Source: an uncultured Collinsella sp. | GTDB taxonomy: Bacteria > Actinomycetota > Coriobacteriia > Coriobacteriales > Coriobacteriaceae | NCBI GenBank assembly: GCA_900545875.1 | Contig: URAQ01000024.1 | Span: forward strand, 1-12,122 | Direction of reading: 5' to 3' | Length of the DNA: 12,122 nucleotides | In this document: positions 7,311-12,122 of the stretch, in pieces | How the letters are laid out: every line of letters starts with the position of its first letter | Position numbering within the stretch: position 1 is the stretch's first letter | The notes under the pieces: model-generated | Databases searched by the model: none | What the model was told of the DNA's origin: nothing | What the model saw: only the letters and a program-made list of their open reading frames with translations | Translations under genes and position numbers: made by a program

Positions 7311-7670
7311 ACAGAAAAGTTGGCATTTTTTAAAACGCTTGGCCGCGCTTGGCGTTGCAGTGGGGTTTGAGGTGCCAAAAAACGGCTTCCGACCAGCGTG
7401 GTTGATCAGCTCAATTGTTCAAAAGGGGTATTCATAAGCGACTTGGCAATGAATTTAAAAATCTTTGGGTGGTGCTGTGGGCCACTGGTATGCATTTTGC
7501 GACCACAGCCTTGTGCCCGTTGACCTGCGGCTTGGCTCAGCTTGTCCCCACGGCACCGTATCTTGCCCACAGATCCGTCAAGCTTTTGGTCAGCATTTGG
7601 TTGGAATGCGCATGAAACGTGGTGCGAGCATGGGCATATGTGGAGGTCATGAGGTTGTAGCTGCATATTC
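7311..7670. other. Gene-poor stretch between the tRNA-Ser and rpsF promoters
   Basis: I find no convincing gene here. Open frames of 66-74 codons in this stretch start at TTG codons without ribosome sites and have no recognisable composition. Inverted repeats are present: TTGGCA (7320-7325) with TGCCAA (7373-7378), and GCTGTGG (7474-7480) with CCACAGC (7503-7509). They are too short to call a structured RNA. GCTTGGC is repeated directly near 7337-7353. Base composition is less GC-rich than the neighbouring genes. The stretch may hold an unrecognised small RNA or be decayed sequence. Confidence 0.4.
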
Positions 7671-7699
7671 TTGCGGCCTGAGAGGTTGAAAGATATTAT
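7671..7699 (+). promoter_or_regulatory. Candidate promoter of the rpsF operon
   Basis: TTGCGG (7671-7676) and TATTAT (7694-7699) are separated by 17 bases. This would give a leader of roughly 65 nt containing the hairpin at 7716-7744. Confidence 0.5.
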
Positions 7700-7715
7700 T
7701 ACCAAGTCTTTTCCT

Positions 7716-7744
7716 GCTTCAGGCGCACCTTCACGACCTGAAGC
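7716..7744 (+). promoter_or_regulatory. Leader hairpin upstream of rpsF
   Basis: GCTTCAGG (7716-7723) pairs perfectly with CCTGAAGC (7737-7744) around a 13-nt loop, ending 13 bases before a very strong ribosome site (AGGAGGTG, 7758-7765). rpsF leaders in many bacteria carry a motif bound by the S6:S18 complex for autoregulation. The position fits, but I do not see the CCG bulge I associate with that motif, so the identity is unproven. Confidence 0.4.
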
Positions 7745-7770
7745 CACATTTGCCCAGAGGAGGTGACAAT

Positions 7771-8064
7771 ATGAAGGCTTATGAACTGCTGTTCTTTGTT
7801 GACCCGTCGCTCGACCCCGAGACCCGTCTCGCTGTTATGAAGCGTATCGATACCACGATCGCTGAGGGCGCTGGCAAGGTCGACTCCGTTGACGAGTGGG
7901 GCAAGCGCAAGCTCGCCTACGAGATCAACGACCTCACCGATGGTGACTACACCCTCATCAACTTCCACGCAGATCCTACCCAGATCGCCGAGCTTGATCG
8001 CGTCCTGCGCATCACCGACGCTGTGGTCCGCCACATGATCGTCCGTCGCGACGACCAGGAGTAA
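7771..8064 (+). CDS. rpsF: 30S ribosomal protein S6
   Basis: The 97-residue protein is a typical S6: MKAYELLFFVDPSLDPE at the start, then the WGKRKLAYEIN block (about 43-53), DGDYTLINFHA (about 57-67) and the C-terminal RVLRITDAVVRHMIVR helix-strand unit. S6 binds the central domain of 16S rRNA as a heterodimer with S18, whose gene lies two positions downstream. The start is ATG 7771, 5 bases after AGGAGGTG; an in-frame TTG at 7750 is less likely. It is the first gene of the rpsF-ssb-rpsR-rplI cluster, and the 48-base gap to ssb has no terminator. Confidence 0.97.
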   Translation: MKAYELLFFVDPSLDPETRLAVMKRIDTTIAEGAGKVDSVDEWGKRKLAYEINDLTDGDYTLINFHADPTQIAELDRVLRITDAVVRHMIVRRDDQE

Positions 8065-8112
8065 GACTGTCGTTTTGGACTGGGCTTGTGCCCCAAGAGG
8101 AAGTAGTGAGTT

Positions 8113-8565
8113 ATGAGCATCAATCGAGTGAACATCACCGGTAATCTCACGCGTGATCCCGAGCTGCGCGCCACCGCCGGCGGAACCCAGGTTCTGTCCT
8201 TTGGCGTCGCCGTGAACGATCGTCGCCGCAACCCGCAGACTGGCGAGTGGGAGGACTATCCCAACTTTGTCGACTGCACCATGTTCGGCACCCGCGCCGA
8301 GGCCGTGAGCCGTTTCCTGGCAAAGGGAAACAAGGTCGCGATCGAGGGCAAGCTGCGCTACAGCTCTTGGGAGCGCGACGGCCAGCGCCGGAGCAAGCTT
8401 GAGGTCATCGTCGATGAGATCGAGTTTATGAGCTCCCGTGGTGGCCAGGGTGGCTACGATCAGGGCGGTTACGCCCCCGCAGCTCCCGCGCCCGCAGCAC
8501 GTCCCGCCGCGCCGGTGGCTACGCCGCCTGCGGTCGACGTCTACGATGAGGACATCCCGTTCTAA
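8113..8565 (+). CDS. ssb: Single-stranded DNA-binding protein
   Basis: The 150-residue SSB has an N-terminal OB fold at residues 1-105, beginning SINRVNITGNLTRDPELR. This is followed by a flexible linker rich in Gly, Gln, Pro and Ala (about 110-140) and the acidic tip DEDIPF at the C-terminus, the docking site for replication and repair partners. It coats single-stranded DNA as a tetramer at forks. The linker is short and alanine/proline-rich, as usual in high-GC organisms. AGAGGAAG (8096-8103) precedes ATG 8113 by 9 bases. Co-location with rpsF, rpsR and rplI is the standard arrangement, coupling it to translation genes. A stable hairpin lies in the gap to rpsR. Confidence 0.97.
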   Translation: MSINRVNITGNLTRDPELRATAGGTQVLSFGVAVNDRRRNPQTGEWEDYPNFVDCTMFGTRAEAVSRFLAKGNKVAIEGKLRYSSWERDGQRRSKLEVIVDEIEFMSSRGGQGGYDQGGYAPAAPAPAARPAAPVATPPAVDVYDEDIPF

Positions 8566-8592
8566 GGGTTGTTCACCTATTTTTGAGTGAGA

Positions 8593-8618
8593 GGCGACTT
8601 TGGTTCGCCGAAGTTGCC
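8593..8618 (+). promoter_or_regulatory. Stable UUCG-loop hairpin between ssb and rpsR
   Basis: An 11-bp stem (8593-8603 with 8608-8618, two G-U pairs) is closed by a TTCG tetraloop. It ends 5 bases before the ribosome site of rpsR (AAAGGT, 8624-8629). No T-tract follows, so it is unlikely to terminate. It could modulate rpsR translation, act in S6:S18 feedback, or protect the mRNA end. Confidence 0.6.
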
Positions 8619-8637
8619 AAATGAAAGGTATTTTGAC

Positions 8638-8904
8638 ATGGCTAATGATTTTTCTGCACGTCAGCCGCGTCGTAAGTACTGCCAGTTCTGCAAGGAGAAC
8701 ACTGAGTTCATCGACTATAAGGACACTCAGCTTCTCCGTAAGTACATGACCGATCGTGGCAAGATCAAGCCCCGTCGCGTCACTGGCGCTTGCACGCAGC
8801 ATCAGCATGACATCGCCAACGCCATCAAGCGCGCCCGCGAGATGGCTCTCCTGCCGTACACCGTCCCCGTGGTTTCCTCTCGTGGCAACCGCGACCGCGG
8901 CTAA
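8638..8904 (+). CDS. rpsR: 30S ribosomal protein S18, zinc-ribbon-like form
   Basis: The 88-residue protein carries the S18 core: [10 protein letters not shown] (11-20), [25 protein letters not shown] (26-50), and the [20 protein letters not shown] helix (55-74). It has four candidate zinc ligands, C15, C18, C52 and H55, as in the cysteine-containing (C+) version of S18. Many bacteria keep a cysteine-free paralogue for zinc limitation, and none is seen here. S18 pairs with S6 on the 30S platform. ATG 8638 is chosen because AAAGGT (8624-8629) lies 8 bases upstream. An in-frame upstream extension to 8587 would cover the hairpin and is unlike S18. The gap to rplI is 15 bases. Confidence 0.96.
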   Translation: MANDFSARQPRRKYCQFCKENTEFIDYKDTQLLRKYMTDRGKIKPRRVTGACTQHQHDIANAIKRAREMALLPYTVPVVSSRGNRDRG

Positions 8905-8919
8905 GAAGGGAGACGCATC

Positions 8920-9459
8920 ATGAAGGTTATTCTTCTCGATGAGATCAAGGGCAAGGGCGGCGAGGGTGACGTCGTAGAGGTCGCTCAGGGTTACGCTGAG
9001 AACTTCCTGTTCCCCAAGAAGCTCGCTGTTGCCGCCACCAAGGGCAACCTCAAGCAGCTTGACGAGCGTCGCAACAACATCGCCAAGCGCGAGGCCGTCC
9101 GTCTGGCTACCGCCAACGAGACCAAGGCTGCCTTCGAGGGCAAGACGGTCACCGTTGACGTCAAGGTCGGCGACGAGGGCATCCTCTTTGGCTCCGTTAC
9201 CGCCGCTATGATCGCTGACGCCATCAAGGCTCAGCTCGGTATGGACATCGACCGCAAGCGCGTCGAGCTCGGTAAGCCCATCAAGGTTGCCGGTGCCCAC
9301 ACCGTTGCCATCTCGCTGTACCGCGAGATCAAGGCCGAGGTTGTCGTTCTCGTCGGCGTTACCGCCGAGGAGCTCGCTGCCGAGGCTGAGGTCGAGGAGG
9401 CCGCTGAGGTCGCCGAGGCCGAGACCGCCGAGGTCGAGACTGAGGCTGCTGCCGAGTAG
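8920..9459 (+). CDS. rplI: 50S ribosomal protein L9 with acidic C-terminal tail
   Basis: The protein has 179 residues against about 150 in most bacteria. The N-terminal rRNA-binding domain has the L9 signature GKGGEGDVVEVAQGYAENFL (11-30). A long connecting helix (about 40-75) leads to the C-terminal domain (about 76-148) ending in KAEVVVLVGV. The extra 30 residues are almost only Ala, Glu and Val, with some Thr, and are probably disordered. L9 binds 23S rRNA near the L1 stalk and helps keep the reading frame. AAGGGAG upstream sets ATG 8920. It closes the operon, with a strong terminator 32 bases downstream. Confidence 0.97.
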   Translation: MKVILLDEIKGKGGEGDVVEVAQGYAENFLFPKKLAVAATKGNLKQLDERRNNIAKREAVRLATANETKAAFEGKTVTVDVKVGDEGILFGSVTAAMIADAIKAQLGMDIDRKRVELGKPIKVAGAHTVAISLYREIKAEVVVLVGVTAEELAAEAEVEEAAEVAEAETAEVETEAAAE

Positions 9460-9491
9460 CATTTGCTGCAACGCAACAATCTTGTTCTAAG

Positions 9492-9530
9492 AAGGGCGCT
9501 CTGGGAGACCAGGGCGCCCTTTTGTTTTTT
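9492..9530 (+). terminator. Rho-independent terminator of the rpsF-rplI operon
   Basis: A 13-bp stem (9492-9504 with 9509-9521, one G-U) capped by a GAGA loop is followed by TTTTGTTTTTT. This is a strong canonical terminator separating rplI from dnaB. Confidence 0.95.
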
Positions 9531-9641
9531 GTGCTGAGTGAGTGTCATGGTGAACGTTGCGTCGAAGTCCTATATACAGGATCGTTCATCCGCTTGGTTC
9601 GGTGATGATTGGCGGCGCGCGGCGCGTTTTGGGACCGTGGC

Positions 9642-9650
9642 TGATACTAT
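9642..9650 (+). promoter_or_regulatory. Extended -10 promoter for dnaB
   Basis: TGATACTAT provides a TGn extension and a TACTAT -10 box. No good -35 lies 16-18 bases upstream, which is tolerated in extended -10 promoters. The predicted leader is short, about 27 nt to ATG 9684. The terminator upstream makes a separate promoter necessary. Confidence 0.55.
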
Positions 9651-9683
9651 GGATGCTCGCAAGCGATATGAATGAGGATGCTC

Positions 9684-11075
9684 ATGGCATATGACGATAG
9701 GGAGACCGGGCTGACGGTTGAGGACCGCGGCTCAAAGTTGGGTCTTCCCCAAAACCAAGATGCAGAGGCCAATGTACTGGCCGCTATGCTGCTATCGCCC
9801 GAGGTGGTCGAAGAGGCCCAGGTCGAGCTGCAGCCCGATGACTTCTACCGGCCCATTCATAAGACCATCTATACCGCGATGGTCGATATGTACAACAGCC
9901 GCATTCCTATCGACTCCATCTCGCTGATCGATTACCTGCGAAGCATCAACAAGCTCGATGCCGTGGGCGGCGAGGCCTACATTTTGGAGTTGATGGGTCA
10001 GACTCTGTCGCTCGTCAACTGGCAGCACCATGCCGCCATCGTTCGCCGTGATTCGATGCTGCGTGAGCTGATCGGCGCCACCAACGAGATCAACGCGCTG
10101 GCATATAACGCCCCCACCGACACCAAAGAGGTCGTGGAGCTAGCCGAGAGCAAGCTGCTCAAGGTCACGGCACGCGAGGTCAAGTCGAGCTATAAGACGC
10201 TGACCGAGTTTATGGTCGAGGCCTATAACGAGGCCGAGGAAGTGTGCCAGGCCGGTGGCCAGGCTGCGGGCGTGCCCACGGGCTTCCCGTCGCTCGACCG
10301 CATGCTCATGGGTTTTCGCGAGGGTCAGCTCATCATTATCGGCGCCCGCCCTGCTGTGGGTAAGACGTCGTTCGCCCTGAATCTGGCGCTCAACGCCGCC
10401 GCTGCCGGTTATACCGTCGGCTTCTTCTCTCTGGAGATGTCGGGCAAGGAAATTGCCCAGCGTCTGATTTGCGCCTACGCCATGATCTCGATCAGTGACT
10501 TCCGCATGGGCCGCATTAGCCCCGAGCAGTGGGCCAATATCAACGAGGCCACGCAGACCTTGTCCAAGCTCGATATTCTGATTGACGATACGCCCGGCAC
10601 CACGGTGACCGAGATTCGCGCCAAGAGCCGCCGCATGCTCCACAACAAGGAGAAGGCCATCATCATCCTGGACTACCTGCAGCTGGTGAGTCCTCCGCCG
10701 GGACGCCGCTCCGAGAGCCGTACCGTCGAGGTCTCTGAGATGTCGCGTGGTCTGAAGATCATGGCCAAGGAGCTCAAGATCCCGCTCATCGCGCTGTCGC
10801 AGCTCTCGCGTCAGGTCGAATCCCGTACCGGCAAGCGCCCGCAGCTTTCCGACCTTCGTGAATCGGGCTCCATCGAGCAGGACGCCGATATCGTTATGTT
10901 CTTGGACCGCTCCGCCGACGAGGCCGAGGCCTCGCGCGACGATCGACCCGACGAGGGCGTTACGCGTATCGTTGTGGCCAAGAACCGTTCGGGCCCGATC
11001 GGCGACGTTGACCTGATGTTCCTGCCGGCATCCACCAAGTTCTATGAGCTTGATGGGGTACATGCCGAGGAGTAG
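9684..11075 (+). CDS. dnaB: Replicative DNA helicase DnaB
   Basis: The 463-residue protein is a full-length DnaB: an N-terminal helical domain starting GLPQNQDAEANVLAAMLL (about 20-37), a linker, then a RecA-like motor. Walker A is GARPAVGKT (220-228) and Walker B is IIILDY (326-331). LSQLSR (371-376), DLRESGSIEQDAD (390-402) and VAKNRSG at 431-437 are the usual later motifs. It forms the hexameric ring that unwinds DNA at the fork, working with primase and SSB. ATG 9684 is chosen because GAGG (9674-9677) lies 6 bases upstream; ATGs at 9672 and 9678 in the same frame would add four or two residues. There is no intein in the ATPase core, a common insertion site in this gene. purA follows after 93 bases. 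Confidence 0.97.
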   Translation: MAYDDRETGLTVEDRGSKLGLPQNQDAEANVLAAMLLSPEVVEEAQVELQPDDFYRPIHKTIYTAMVDMYNSRIPIDSISLIDYLRSINKLDAVGGEAYILELMGQTLSLVNWQHHAAIVRRDSMLRELIGATNEINALAYNAPTDTKEVVELAESKLLKVTAREVKSSYKTLTEFMVEAYNEAEEVCQAGGQAAGVPTGFPSLDRMLMGFREGQLIIIGARPAVGKTSFALNLALNAAAAGYTVGFFSLEMSGKEIAQRLICAYAMISISDFRMGRISPEQWANINEATQTLSKLDILIDDTPGTTVTEIRAKSRRMLHNKEKAIIILDYLQLVSPPPGRRSESRTVEVSEMSRGLKIMAKELKIPLIALSQLSRQVESRTGKRPQLSDLRESGSIEQDADIVMFLDRSADEAEASRDDRPDEGVTRIVVAKNRSGPIGDVDLMFLPASTKFYELDGVHAEE

Positions 11076-11102
11076 GACAGGCGCCCGTTGCACGGGTATA
11101 CT
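11074..11102 (+). promoter_or_regulatory. Candidate promoter for purA overlapping the end of dnaB
   Basis: AGGACA (11074-11079) and TATACT (11097-11102) are 17 bases apart; the -35 box overlaps the dnaB stop codon. The spacer contains a dyad CCCG-TTGCA-CGGG (11084-11096), which could be an operator. No terminator separates dnaB from purA, so read-through is also likely. Confidence 0.5.
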
Positions 11103-11159
11103 GGGAATGTTTTGTGCTTCTGCGTGCCGGCGTGGCGCGTAGACAGTCCATGAATGTAA

Positions 11160-12122
<963 letters not shown>

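Noticed and set aside
7465..7689. Open frame of 74 codons upstream of rpsF
   Set aside because: It starts at TTG without a ribosome site and overlaps the predicted rpsF promoter; no recognisable features.
7699..9471. Minus-strand open frame of 590 codons opposite rpsF-rplI
   Set aside because: It spans four well-identified plus-strand genes and their gaps; composition is typical of an antisense shadow.

Overview
The window is a high-GC chromosomal segment. It most likely comes from a Coriobacteriia-type actinobacterium (Collinsella or a close relative). The reasons are strong GC bias at codon third positions, clear Shine-Dalgarno sites, the order rpsF-ssb-rpsR-rplI-dnaB-purA, and an endonuclease-like protein whose architecture I associate with a Coriobacteriia paralogue family. 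The genus is an inference from style and gene content, not from a search.

Left part (1-3555, + strand): a promoter, then a bifunctional-nuclease-family gene (DUF151/BFN) followed by two short genes of unknown function. After these comes typA/bipA, a ribosome-associated GTPase, closed by a strong hairpin terminator.

Middle part (3556-7266, mostly - strand): a 35-bp near-palindrome lies between convergent genes. Beyond it are a secreted/membrane protein with a bactofilin-like repeat domain and, transcriptionally upstream of it, a TRIC/UPF0126 membrane channel gene. Between the TRIC gene and a pair of tRNA-Ser genes sits the most unusual object in the window: a 335-residue predicted PD-(D/E)XK endonuclease (+ strand) bracketed by two 80-bp inverted repeats with 76 of 80 positions identical. 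Each repeat is itself a long palindrome with a conserved 19-nt loop. This looks like a compact, single-gene mobile or selfish unit inserted just past the terminator of tRNA-Ser(CGA).

Right part (7267-12122, + strand): about 500 bases with no convincing gene, carrying promoters at both ends. Then comes the conserved replication/translation operon: S6, SSB, S18 and L9, ending in a strong terminator. dnaB follows from its own extended -10 promoter, and purA from another promoter; purA runs off the window end. S6 and S18 form a dimer on the 30S platform, SSB and DnaB act together at replication forks, and PurA supplies AMP. This block is ordinary core genome. Its unusual points are small RNA hairpins in the rpsF leader and between ssb and rpsR.
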